Assembly (NCBI GenBank): GCA_015499995.1
Contig: JADNRV010000699.1
Span: 1 to 17,066, forward strand
DNA: 17,066 nucleotides
Direction: 5' to 3'
From: Flammula alnicola
Lineage: Eukaryota > Basidiomycota > Agaricomycetes > Agaricales > Strophariaceae
Positions 1 through 9,078 of this stretch are shown piece after piece; positions within the stretch are counted from its first letter, which is position 1; each line of letters begins with the position of its first letter. A model generated the notes under the pieces. That model saw nothing but the letters and a program-made list of their open reading frames with translations, did not search any database and was not told the DNA's origin. The position numbers were made by a program, and so were the translations under genes.

Positions 1-1067
1 GGTTTTGAGGTCTCATCTCCGGTCGGTTTGTCGTCTAGAGGTATGTGTACGAGTAAATGGGGCCGTATGGAAGGAAGATGGCCCGAAGGTCTTGTTCAGT
101 GGCATTGAACGGTATATTTCGGACGATGAGTCGGCTGGCATGACTAGGAGCTGCAACAGCAGCTTTTCGTGTGGGATCGGCGGCGGTCGAATCATCGACA
201 GCTTTCGCGCGTTTGGGTATGGCGGCCGGCTTGGAGAGGGTATCGAGCCTTTTTTTGAGAGTTACGGACAGAAGGCAGCCCTTGTAAACGTGGGCATGGA
301 GTTTGCTGACTGCATCACTTGCGAGTACGGGGGTGGTAAATAGAACGTGGGCTGAGACGATAGATTTTAGGTTATAGCGAAAATTGTCTAGCGCACAGCA
401 ACTTACCTAGGGTGGGATCTTCTTCTCCGCTCTCATCTTTTATGGGCCAGTCGACCTTTTCTGCGCCTGTGTATTTCCGAATCTTCTTCCACAAAACTTT
501 AGAGTCTATTGATGGAGGCAGACCAGACACGACAATAGTTCGGATTGCTAGAGGGTCGTGAGGGAGTCTGGGCTGCTGTTGACGAGGTCGAGGTTTCGAT
601 TCTTTTTTTACTGTTTCTCCCTTTTCTCCCTTTTCTTTCGGCTGTGGTGAAATGAGTAAGATGGTACAAATGGGATTTTATGGACCAAACGTACTTTGCT
701 GTCGGCCCATTGCACGCGCAACTTCCTATCCACAAGGTTGATTCCATCTTTTGAGAGGGTCTCAAATGCACTCTCTGCATCTTCCTTCAAGGCAAAAGAA
801 ACATATCCGACACCCTTAGAAACACCCGTTCCTTGTTCGGTAACGACAAACGCTGATCTGACAGGTGCGATATCAGAAAATAATGTTTGTAGATCCACTG
901 AAGTCGCAGTATATGGTAGATTCGAAACAAAAAGCGTTGAGCTAAACGCAAACTTGTTAGCAGAAGCATAACGATCCAACTTGTTAAAATTCACGATACC
1001 CGTGAGCTAAGACATCTCTTTCCTCTCTTTCCTTGCGTTTACCAAGAGTCGAATCCGTCTTTGACAT
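1..1067 (-). CDS. NOP4: NOP4/RBM28-like nucleolar RNA-binding protein, 5' part
   Basis: This is the N-terminal part of a multi-RRM protein of the NOP4 (yeast) / RBM28 family, which acts in the nucleolus in 60S ribosomal subunit maturation. Exons are 1067-1000, 941-695, 641-407 and 351 to the window edge, with introns of 58, 53 and 55 bases. The first intron has a perfect GCTAAC branch site. RRM1 spans about residues 24-105, with RNP2 LFVSNL (26-31) and RNP1 KGVGYVSF (65-72). A basic Lys/Arg/Gln linker leads to a second, degenerate RRM starting near residue 138. A third begins at LIVRNIPF close to the edge. The ATG at 1067 gives MSKTDSTLGKRKEREER and splices in phase into RRM1; a start inside intron 1 is not needed. 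In RRM3 the frame breaks near position 51, where one base seems to be missing. The family call is confident from motifs; whether the break is biological is unknown. Confidence 0.85.
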
Positions 1068-1109
1068 AGAGACAGTAGGTTAAATCAGTCCGATGCTCTG
1101 CTGAAGCGC

Positions 1110-1117
1110 TATATTTT
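1110..1117 (-). promoter_or_regulatory. TATA-like element of the NOP4-like gene
   Basis: On the minus strand this reads AAAATATA and lies about 43 bases upstream of the proposed ATG at 1067. The same spacing recurs at four other genes in the window, which supports both the element and the start. The rest of the 530-base gap to the PhzF-like gene holds nothing I can name except an ACGCGT hexamer (MluI cell-cycle box type) at 1242-1247, which may be chance. Confidence 0.35.
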
Positions 1118-1597
1118 CGACGGCGGATGACCCTTTGGAGGCCAATTGGCGGTGACTTTTTTCAATTGCTATTTTGGTAACGTGATTCTGGAGGAGGCAG
1201 GCAAGCGAAGACAAATACGAAAACCGCGCAACGTGACATAAACGCGTCGCGTAGAGTTATTCTCTTTTTTTTCGCGTTTGGTGAGTCTCTTATGTGTTTG
1301 CTAGCTTCAAGTCAAATGTATAGACGCGGTTGTATCGCAGTAATACAGGGACCTCTTATGTCAGTGTCTTCTTTGACACCCACTGGCATGAGCCTAGTAC
1401 TAGCTGCAGAAGAGGAGCGCGCACACTGGCAGTTGAATGGAAGGGCACGATGTCGACAGGTACAGAAAGGCCATATACATATTTGTTGAGCGAATAATGT
1501 GTGGAAGATAATCGATATCTTTGGGCAGTTGTTCAAGTACAAGGTCATCCCATTGCGGACACCTTTATGCCTTGGAAGTTGATCATCAGCAATGCAA

Positions 1598-2494
1598 TTA
1601 TGGGACCACTACGGAGCCTTCCATGACCTCAACCGCACGTCCTCCCAATTCTATTTTCAAGATTTCGCGGTCCTTCCCAATATGCACGAACACATCGATC
1701 TCGCTCCTCCTTCCCATCTCGACTCCTTGTAAAATTTCGATCTTATGGGCCCCCTCTCCTCGTTGTTTACCCAGCCAACCTGCAAGCGTCGATGCTGCAG
1801 AGCCAGTCGCAGGGTCCTCGAGCGTCCCATCGAACATCCTCGTCCGAATGACTTCATCTTCGCGTTCGTAGAATGCGTAGAGGCCAACGAATCCGCCCCA
1901 CTCTCCAAGTCCAGGCACAGTGAGACATTCCGGGGAAGGCTGCAGACGCGCTAGAGCGTCCTCGGACGTCAGTTTGACGAGAAGGAACGTCATTCCCTTC
2001 ACGATAGACGCCACTACCTCTGCCCCGTCGATGCCGTTGACATAGTCCGACGATACAAGTCGCGGCTGGAGTACTTTGACACGTGGATGTGCGTATGGTG
2101 GGTGGACTTTAAAATCCGTTGGGACGCGGAGCGAGACCCTTCCGCTTGAATGCTCGAAGGACACTGGAATATCGCCAGCCTTGGTTCGGAGGGTGACGCT
2201 GTCCCTCGTTGGGTTCTCAGAGATCAAGTACCACCCGCTTCCTACTGTCAGGTGCCCGGCAAAGGGCAGCTCCGCGTCCGTCGTAAAGATGTCGATCTTG
2301 ATCGGCTCATCGAGGCTTCCTTCGTGGAGGAACACGGTCTCGGATAGGTTGAATTCGCGAGCGATGGTTTGTTTCTGGGTCTGCGACAGCTCTCCCTGGA
2401 GGTCTTTTGGGACACGTACTACTGCGAGGGGGTTGCCCAAGAAGCGCGTCGAAGTAAATACGTCAATGGTGGTGAAGCTCAATCTGGGAGACAT
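1598..2494 (-). CDS. PhzF-family isomerase/epimerase-like protein
   Basis: An intact 298-residue single-exon protein of the PhzC/PhzF fold, the family of diaminopimelate-epimerase-like enzymes. In bacterial phenazine synthesis PhzF isomerises a dihydro-hydroxyanthranilate; the substrates of fungal members are mostly unknown. Hallmarks are the N-terminal IDVFTSTRFLGNPLAVV stretch (10-26), the acidic catalytic region NLSETVF with Glu52, the ELPFAGHLTVG loop (75-85; most relatives have GHPT, here Leu replaces Pro), and the DPATGSA glycine loop (227-233). The length matches the family norm of about 280-300. I start at the ATG that opens MSPRLSF. The 28 codons upstream in the same frame have no family character and would fall in the leader. 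A TTAAAAA element lies 38 bases before this ATG. It follows the NOP4-like gene in the same direction but is transcribed separately. It is probably cytosolic, as there is no signal peptide. Confidence 0.9.
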   Translation of the reverse strand: MSPRLSFTTIDVFTSTRFLGNPLAVVRVPKDLQGELSQTQKQTIAREFNLSETVFLHEGSLDEPIKIDIFTTDAELPFAGHLTVGSGWYLISENPTRDSVTLRTKAGDIPVSFEHSSGRVSLRVPTDFKVHPPYAHPRVKVLQPRLVSSDYVNGIDGAEVVASIVKGMTFLLVKLTSEDALARLQPSPECLTVPGLGEWGGFVGLYAFYEREDEVIRTRMFDGTLEDPATGSAASTLAGWLGKQRGEGAHKIEILQGVEMGRRSEIDVFVHIGKDREILKIELGGRAVEVMEGSVVVP

Positions 2495-2532
2495 GGCAGT
2501 GACTTGCCGTTCTCCAAAGTTGTTGGGAGTGG

Positions 2533-2539
2533 TTTTTAA
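2533..2539 (-). promoter_or_regulatory. TATA-like element of the PhzF-like gene
   Basis: TTAAAAA on the minus strand, 38 bases upstream of the ATG at 2494. It is weak on its own. The matching spacing at other genes in the window is the reason to list it. Confidence 0.3.
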
Positions 2540-2560
2540 CAACCCATCAGCAAAAGTGCA

Positions 2561-3129
2561 TGCGAAACATATGCACATACATCTAGATATACAGTCAAAA
2601 AAGTCTCATAAATCCTGTGATTTCGATTAACGAACATATTCGAATACACCTGACTAAAAAATTATAAGGCCCACCAGAATTATGATGAATATAATCGAGC
2701 GAGAATTATAAGCGGTCGTGAGCTTGTAAGTTGCTTCTAAGTCAATATGATACACCACATGAACCGTAGCTCATATAAGCTTTTAGTGAGATATAAGACC
2801 ATGTATCCCATTTCAGCGAATATACGTAGCTCGACCGTTTGTATCCAGCCCTCTCAGAATTCAGGTCTCACACAAACATCACGGGAAATGAATGAAATTG
2901 GCATCAAGGTCACACATAACGGTAGACATGGCATATGAGTGATACATAAGAGCAAGAGGAACATCGAGGAATGGGAGCCCTTGCCTACGCAGACCAATGT
3001 ATCCAAATTAAAGAACAAAGCGAGAGACAATACCGCGACAAGTCAAGACGACAAGGTAGGCTATGCTAGAAAGTGGCGACTGGTCGCGTGCTTCAAAAAC
3101 CTAGACAGACGAATGTGAGAGTCCCTTCG
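2561..3129. other. AT-rich intergenic stretch, nothing recognised
   Basis: I see no convincing exon, RNA gene or repeat here. Open frames are under 65 codons, lack family motifs, and read equally poorly on both strands. The left end must contain the distal promoter of the PhzF-like gene. Confidence 0.5.
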
Positions 3130-3400
3130 AAGGAGAACTTGAATATACCTCACTAGGGGGATTGTAGGTTTGAATTGACACAAAAATAATGCATTTGAGA
3201 TATATCTGCACGTAAGCTGCAGCTTTGGGTAAGTATATGCGTGTCAATAATGTTCAAAGGAGACTTTGAACGTACCAATTGTTACTAGGTGGATGAAGGA
3301 CTGAAATGGCTGGGATTGACACGAAATATAACACATTGGAACTATACCCACATCAAGGGAAATCACTCGCCAGAAACCACAGCTTTGGGTAAGTACATGT
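3130..3400 (+). repeat. Diverged tandem duplication of an exon-like unit
   Basis: Two head-to-tail copies can be aligned by eye. Each copy starts with AAGGAGA-CTTGAA, then ...ACTAG (like a 3' splice site), then TTGACAC followed by an A-rich run, CATT and TATA, and ends in AGCTTTGGGTAAGTA (a strong 5' splice site at 3221 and 3381). The left landmarks are 127 bases apart and the right landmarks 160 bases apart, so the second copy carries about 33 extra bases. Between its splice-like ends the second copy has an open frame of 34 codons (about 3290-3388, VDEGLKWLGLTRNITHW...). The first copy has stops in the matching frame. This may be the relic of a gene with duplicated exons; I do not recognise the peptide. 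Confidence 0.45.
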
Positions 3401-3874
3401 GTCTCTGTAACGAGGGTGAGCTTACCTGATCCCAGTCGATGCCACTTCCCTACGGAACATAATTCATATATGCAGTGAATCGTGGAGAAATTCACCATAA
3501 GTCCGGGACTAACCTATTGGCAAAAACCAGTTAACTACACGACGGCACTAGTCAGCTTGGTCCTTTGTGAACACGCGAAGGAGAACGTAAAGGAAAGCGG
3601 AGGCGGCAGTGTGTATAACAGGGGTAGTGGACGCACGAACGAGGGGAAATCGTGGCGATGGTGGCGGTTGAGGAGAAAGGGACGACATCTCGAAGCTCGC
3701 GCTCCGACCCAACAAATCACAAGTGTGACAATTATCACATGATGTCACCGGGTCAAAACGTTTGAACTCTAAGTTGACTCCTGCTCCTTCTTTCGCCAAC
3801 TTATTTAACCACTCTACTGCACCAGCAGACCTAGAGACAATCCAGTGGTTTCTATCCAGCAGCTGACAGCATGT
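3401..3874. other. Intergenic stretch, nothing recognised
   Basis: It contains only short overlapping frames on both strands (for example about 86 codons at 3482-3742), rich in Arg, Gly and Trp and without motifs. The right end is the 3' flank of the small minus-strand gene that ends at 3875. Confidence 0.4.
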
Positions 3875-4319
3875 TCAATGGCACCGGAACGGCATGAAGG
3901 CAACTTTCTTGGTGCTCGCAGAATGCTGAATTTGAGCAGGGTCTTTCGTCATTTGTTTCTCGGCCTGCATACGTCCAATTAATTTATTCATGATTACACT
4001 GAGTTCAATATTGAATAGGACTGTGCTGTCCGTGAGACATCTTGATTGCTCACAGACAGTTGCCTCATTGAGCACATCCCGCCAATCATGCACCATCTGT
4101 CGCTTGACTCGTTCTTCTTCTGGAACTCTGCAACTCGTCATAAATTTTGCCTCCTGTAATGCCTTGCAACAATTTCAGGGGTCTTGTCTTTCTTCATAAG
4201 AATTCTAAGCTGTATATGATTGGCTTAAAATTATTCTGGCCACTCACGAAGTCCTCACGAGGGTCACAGGTAAAACATGATCTCTCAAAATTCTTGCAGC
4301 CCATTAGCAACCCGACCAT
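3875..4319 (-). CDS. Small two-exon protein of unknown function
   Basis: A predicted 116-residue protein that I do not recognise. Exon 1 (4319-4248, 24 codons) reads MVGLLMGCKNFERSCFTC and ends at a strong GTGAGT donor. Exon 2 (4153-3875) starts after a CATTACAG acceptor in the same phase. The 94-base intron joins DPREDF to EAKFMTSC. The N-terminal third has four Cys (8, 15, 18 and 31 by this model), including a CxxC pair, which might bind a metal. Next comes a charged, helix-like stretch (RVPEEERVKRQMVHDWRDVL) and a Lys/Gln-rich tail. There is no signal peptide or membrane segment. A TATAAG element lies 43 bases upstream of the ATG. In-phase splicing, the promoter element and helix-like composition argue for a real gene. 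Against it are the short length, absence of a family, and the possibility of further exons. Confidence 0.45.
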
Positions 4320-4362
4320 ATTTGTGAACCTAAATTATATCTGGGTGGGAGAATTGTAAGCT

Positions 4363-4368
4363 CTTATA
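4363..4368 (-). promoter_or_regulatory. TATA box of the small two-exon gene
   Basis: TATAAG on the minus strand, 43 bases upstream of the ATG at 4319, a spacing shared with other genes here. Confidence 0.4.
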
Positions 4369-4799
4369 TTCTGCATATCTTTGTTGTACCTCAAATATAT
4401 TCACTCATATTCTACCGTCGTAATTTTGGTTACCTCATATTCACCGAAATCGAATATATTAAATGTGCACTTTTGCTGATGCCAGACGGTCGTACGCTTT
4501 ATAATTTCCCATGGCCACTGACTCATCCGTCGATGGCGTATGTTTTTATTTTTTTGTAGATCTTATGAGATCTTGTACATCTCCAGATTGTTGCCGACGC
4601 AGATCCTTGCTAAGCATGCTGTAATCGAGCGATCGGCCAATTGTCTAAAAATAATTTACAGCTGAGCCAAGTACTATCGATATCCCTAATTGACGCAGCG
4701 ATATGCTGAAATATAATCCTAGAAAGTATGAGGGCCTTGACAATACCTTGAGTCGTGATCCCACACGAGCCTACCGGCCGTGTCCCCACTAACACCAGG

Positions 4800-5779
4800 T
4801 CACGGCGCCTTTTTGCAGCCACAGCAAACCAATAATACTCCAAAGGCATAGGTAATAATTGGGGCTAGCAAAAGCCAAAATGCTAGTTTGAAGAAGGGAA
4901 ACGGTTGTTTGGTAAATTTTTATGCAACGATGAGTACAGTATATGCAATCTGAACAAAATAGGCTGGCTTACCAATTCCAAGATTTATGTGGTACGAAAT
5001 GTCCAAGCTATTCATCTTTTTCCGAATAGCATGAAATACAGTGAGATCGAGTGCGAGTGCAATGGTCCATAGAATCGACCCAAAACACAATTTGAGAGGG
5101 GCCATGGGTACGCCGCAGCCGCAAGCCATTAAGAACAGCGCTCCGGTGAGAATAAGGACTAAAACAGATCAGGCATTCAACTGGCTGACCCCTCCTTCCT
5201 ATGGCTTGGAGACTCACTCGCGAAGTGCACAATCAGAAGGTTAGTCACATTAGATCCTATGGATACTGTCTGGTGATCTACGGCCGGTGATGAAATGTTC
5301 AAATGGTATCCAAGCTCTAGCCGTCGAACAGGGGTAATTAGAATGAATGTGTTTGTTATTAAACAAGTAAAAGTTTCTAAACTTACTTGCGGGGCTACAA
5401 ACACGCGTCGCATTGACAGTCGCGTCAACTGTGCAATATCCCCTGGTTTTTGTGAGGCCTGTAGAGCTCAAGTCACCAGGTTATATTTACCATACTCCAA
5501 ACTGCAGAAGCGAAGGAAATTAGTAACCCTCATCCAGTATACTCATAGAAAAAGGGCATAATTATAGCGAATGCAAATGCTCACCACGATCTCTTTGATG
5601 GGAGTGGATGCATTCTGTACAGTGGGAGCAAGGGTATTATTGAATTGAACAACAACATAGGCAAGATTAGGTGTCTTTGGGAGGGGAGGTAGGGCGCCCA
5701 ACACAGAAAGTAAAAGTTCCACCAGGAAAACTAGAAACAGACGGGTAGGTGCCACGTCAATCTGGGGCCTCTTTGCCAT
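4800..5779 (-). CDS. SUR7/PalI-like four-TM membrane protein, possibly interrupted
   Basis: A five-exon gene for a small plasma-membrane protein resembling the fungal SUR7/PalI group (eisosome or pH-signalling relatives). Exons: 5779-5585, 5501-5387, 5316-5218, 5158-4973, 4882-4800. TM1 is in exon 1 (RLFLVFLVELLLSVLGAL). An extracellular loop follows with a start like FGVW, a Cys pair (GYCTVD...TRVCSPAKLGY) and N-glycosylation sites (NAT, NIS, NVT). TM2 is NLLIVHFAILILTGALFLM, TM3 LCFGSILWTIALALDLTVF and TM4 AFWLLLAPIITYAFGVLLV, with a short CCGCKKAP tail. Exon phases agree only if exon 2 begins at 5501, after a CTAAT branch and CTTCTGCAG acceptor. Exon 2 then holds two in-frame TAA codons (5489-5487, 5483-5481). 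Both lie inside a 24-base GT...AG segment (5490-5467), so this is either a pseudogene or an extremely short intron. An alternative without them joins exon 1 to 5458, uses another frame and loses the Cys pair. Confidence 0.65.
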
Positions 5780-5817
5780 GCTTGGGATGGATATAATGTA
5801 GCGTATCGCGAGCGTCC

Positions 5818-5825
5818 TTTATATA
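5818..5825 (-). promoter_or_regulatory. TATA box of the four-TM protein gene
   Basis: TATATAAA on the minus strand, 38 bases upstream of the ATG at 5779. It is the best TATA match in the window and fits the start that gives a clean first membrane segment. Confidence 0.55.
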
Positions 5826-5829
5826 CAAT

Positions 5830-8219
5830 ACCCGGAGGCATCAATGTCAAAGTCAGGACTTAGCCTTTCAGCCCCCCAACCCTCAGATATATTTTTAGCA
5901 CTTGGGTCATTCCTTGAGCTTTCTTAAGAACAATGACTCAGAGTCCTAGATAGGGACAAGATCTATTTCGAATTTATGCAGGGAGAAATGCTATTTTAGT
6001 GCTTCAAGATGTGCCCTCTTTTTATGTTGGGCTGAAGATTCACCTCTTCTGCCTGATTGGTACTGTTTCGGAGCTTAGAATCTCATCTTGTCAATGCGAC
6101 AGAGGAAATTTCGGCAAAACGAGTAGCAAGTACTACTAGTATTAGTGACCAGGACTAATTCTATCGATACGGACTGCTGCGCATCGACGAATCGGTCAAT
6201 ATCAGCAATGGCAGCTGGATCGATTATTAAATTTGTAAGATGAGGTCGGAACATAAACATGACCGTGTGACTGGGCGTCTATCCAGCGTCTATCGTGATC
6301 GGTCAGCCAATCTAATTATAGCTTGGAATCGACAATAATCTCATCCTTGAATTGTGGGGTTCAAATTCCGTGTATGGTAGTCACATTCGTCAAATTTCAC
6401 GATTACCATCGATCAGACTCCCCAGAACTAAGAACCGTGAAGGTATCGATGACATAGACAAGTTAGTGCTTGGTTAGCGCTGATCCGCCTTGTCCTCTAC
6501 TCTCAAACTACGTCCGATCTGACATATTAAGCTTTCAGGCAAGCGGTACCGAATGAACAACTATGACACGAGTGTCGGTCGTGATGCACATCGAAGTGGG
6601 GTAGTATTCTAGATAGGCGCCTAATCTGTACTAGGCTGGGAAACTGCGACAACATCGTATCGTGCCACATGACAGTATGCCGTGCATGTCGTGGCAGCCT
6701 CCCATGAGAATTCTATTAAACCCGGAGCCGTGGCAATTGGAGAAAGTCAACGTGCCTGCGTGTGCGTCCCGTGCGCTGTCCGGCGATCCCATATGATAGC
6801 GACTTCCGATCAGGATCCATGACTCGCAAGTATTCAAGAAATAGACTCAAAAGTTCAACATTTGCACCAATACCATAAGGCCACGCGTGCGACGAAGACT
6901 TGGTGAAATTCATTCTCATCAAAACATGTACGCTACCAAGTCCTCTTTTCTCCAACATCTCTTGCTCCCATTCCCGTCCTTCTTTTGCAACCTTCTTCGC
7001 CATCTATTCGTGTGCGCTATTTACGATAGGATCTCCTCGCAAAAATGAATGTGTCCCATAGTAGATCGGAAAAATCGACTTAGATGGGCACGGAGTGCAC
7101 CCACGGCGCGACCCGGTCGGTGTACCTGCGGCGAAGAATCATGGATGCTTGTGAACAACAAAGTACGTTTCCATAAAGAATACCATTCAGGGTATATCGT
7201 AGACTTGAACACTAGTCCATTCGATGTTATGAGTCGCTGAAACCGGCTTGACCAACCTTTGCCGTCGCCCTGTAAATTCAAGGTCTACTTAGCATCAGCC
7301 AAGACACACGCACTAACAACTCACATCGATGTAATATTTATACCTCCCTGCAGTGCCAACATCCTGGCTTCTTTCGTGATCTCCTCTAACGTTTGGACAT
7401 CTCGGGGGTACAGTTGATTATATTTCCCGCGAACGCGACATCAGCATCGCAGGCGCCCATAGCTCCTTCCTCACTTTGACGGGCTTTCCAACCCTTCTAT
7501 CCTCGTCTACAGGTACGAGCACTGACAAGTTTCTCCTCATAGTTGGTTGACCATCTTCTCTCCCGTCGCCCGCACACCCCATAAGCTGACTTCGATGTGC
7601 CAAAATCTAGCGTGTCTTATTCGAATGCCATATCCCTGTATTCCTCCCCGCCATTGGAGCCTCGAGTCTCGTCTATCTGTCGTCGTGCAGCATCGTTGGG
7701 CTGTACGAGAATTTAGGGATGAGTCTTCGTTGAGGGGCGGCCCGGGCGGGTCCCATGCCATGTGAGATGAATTGGCCATGGAGGAGAAAGTGTGAAGGAT
7801 ATTGGCGTAGGTCCATCGAAGCGCGATGTGTGGATGAAATTTTTTACTGCCTCAGACCGGTAAGGGGCACGGTACCAGTTTATGTATTCGTTCCCCGTGC
7901 GAGAGCGGGAGGCGGCTCGGAGCCACCCATCGGGTGCATTTTTTGGAGGATTATTGAGATCTATGACATGGTGGATAAGTGCTCAGTTTCTCACTCAATT
8001 GCGTGGAAGAACCGCTTACATATTCCTAATTCTGTCGCGCATAATGCCTGCTCCTTCAACGCATAATCCGTTAGCAATTCCGGATTGTCGTGCGGCAAGG
8101 AGCCGGCCCGGAATGGCCTGGACATCTTTTAGAAGGTCCATGATCGCGTATGCTCCCATCATAAATCGTTGCGTTGACCTCTCAAGTTGAAATTTGAAAC
8201 TTGAACGACCCCACTACGC
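5830..8219. other. Gene-poor region of 2.4 kb, nothing supportable
   Basis: No run of exons with matching phases, no known motif, no tRNA and no clear repeat could be found on either strand. A few peptides have protein-like composition, notably a minus-strand frame opening at 7003 with MAKKVAKEGREWEQEML, and could be gene relics. None extends through believable splice sites into a longer product. This may be old decayed sequence between the membrane-protein gene and the F-box relic. Confidence 0.45.
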
Positions 8220-8998
8220 ATGAAATCCCCATCCACTGCCACTACTAGCAGGATATACTCGCCACAAGAAATCATCGACCTTATCATCGACCTGATCGCC
8301 TCAGCAAAGGACAGAAACGCTCTTCGTGCTTGCACGTTGGCTTCCAAGAGCTTCAGCAGCCCTTCATGCGCCCATTTATTGTCAAATATCGACGTCGTTC
8401 TTGATGGAGCAACACAGAAAAGAATAGCAAGGCTTCGCTAAATCCTCGAGCCAGACGCACGCCTGATGTCACTGGGCATTCAGTCGTCTTACCCAGCACG
8501 CTCGACGGTTTACCGGAGATGGCTCTGAATTCACTATTCCATCGCTTGCAGGGTGACTTCGAATCATCGCACTCACCAATGGACAGAGTATTGTCCTTTG
8601 GAAAAAAACTGGGTTTCTTGAACTATTTTTTGTGGCTCCACACAGTTTCCTGACTTCGGCGCATGCTCACGGGACCTCCTATCCGACCACACAAAAAGTC
8701 TCATATTCGCGATGTGGTTAATGGTTATCCTGCATCGCTGATCGTAAATGCGTCTGGATACATTAACTCTGAATTGCAGCATCTCACTGTTCGACTGACG
8801 ATACCCATTACCGATCATATACTTCAAGGCACTACTTTGTCCTTATTCGATGAGGAAACCGGCTTGAATTGGCTTAAATTCCTCCAAATGTTATCAGGTT
8901 ATATGAGCTTCCTACTGTACACTGTCATGCACTATAGACCACATGGCCCCATGGTTGCGTGCGTCTCGGCAGTGACGATTCCCAAGAAGCGCGGATGA
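8220..8998 (+). pseudogene. Decayed F-box-like gene relic
   Basis: The first 73 codons (8220-8441) read as a basidiomycete F-box-like start: SPQEIIDLIIDLI, then DRNALRACTLASKSF and a Cys/His-rich stretch, the usual pattern of fungal F-box proteins that recruit substrates to SCF ubiquitin ligases. The frame then stops at TAA after ARLR, but similar sense continues at once in the same frame (ILEPDARL) before further stops. A separate frame from about 8663 contains LQHLTVRLTIP...TTLSLFDEETGLNWLKFL, like the C-terminal part of such proteins. The pieces are in different frames, and I see no splice sites that join them. I infer one gene broken by several lesions. A short expressed form of the first 73 codons is possible but unlikely. 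Confidence 0.5.
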
Positions 8999-9031
8999 CG
9001 TGATTAGATCGTCTCTCACATTGCACAAGAC

Positions 9032-9038
9032 TATAAAG
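9032..9038 (+). promoter_or_regulatory. TATA box of the first SDR gene
   Basis: TATAAAG, 40 bases upstream of the ATG at 9079. A pyrimidine- and A-rich leader follows, typical of fungal core promoters. Confidence 0.5.
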
Positions 9039-9078
9039 TCAACCCACTCCCAAACATATTCCTTTATTTCAAACTATC

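Noticed and set aside
608..994. NOP4-like start at the GTG at 994
   Set aside because: The sequence before RRM1 in that frame is intron, with a CTAAC branch site and TTTAG acceptor; the ATG at 1067 splices in phase.
3482..3742. 86-codon plus-strand frame
   Set aside because: Overlaps equally long frames on the other strand and has a Gly/Arg/Trp-rich composition without motifs.
6300..6385. tRNA-like B box (GGTTCAAATTCC) at about 6358-6370
   Set aside because: No matching A box, no acceptor or anticodon stem could be formed around it.
6716..7003. Minus-strand frame starting MAKKVAKEGREWEQEML
   Set aside because: The first 25 residues look protein-like, but no splice sites lead to a longer product and there is no TATA element upstream.
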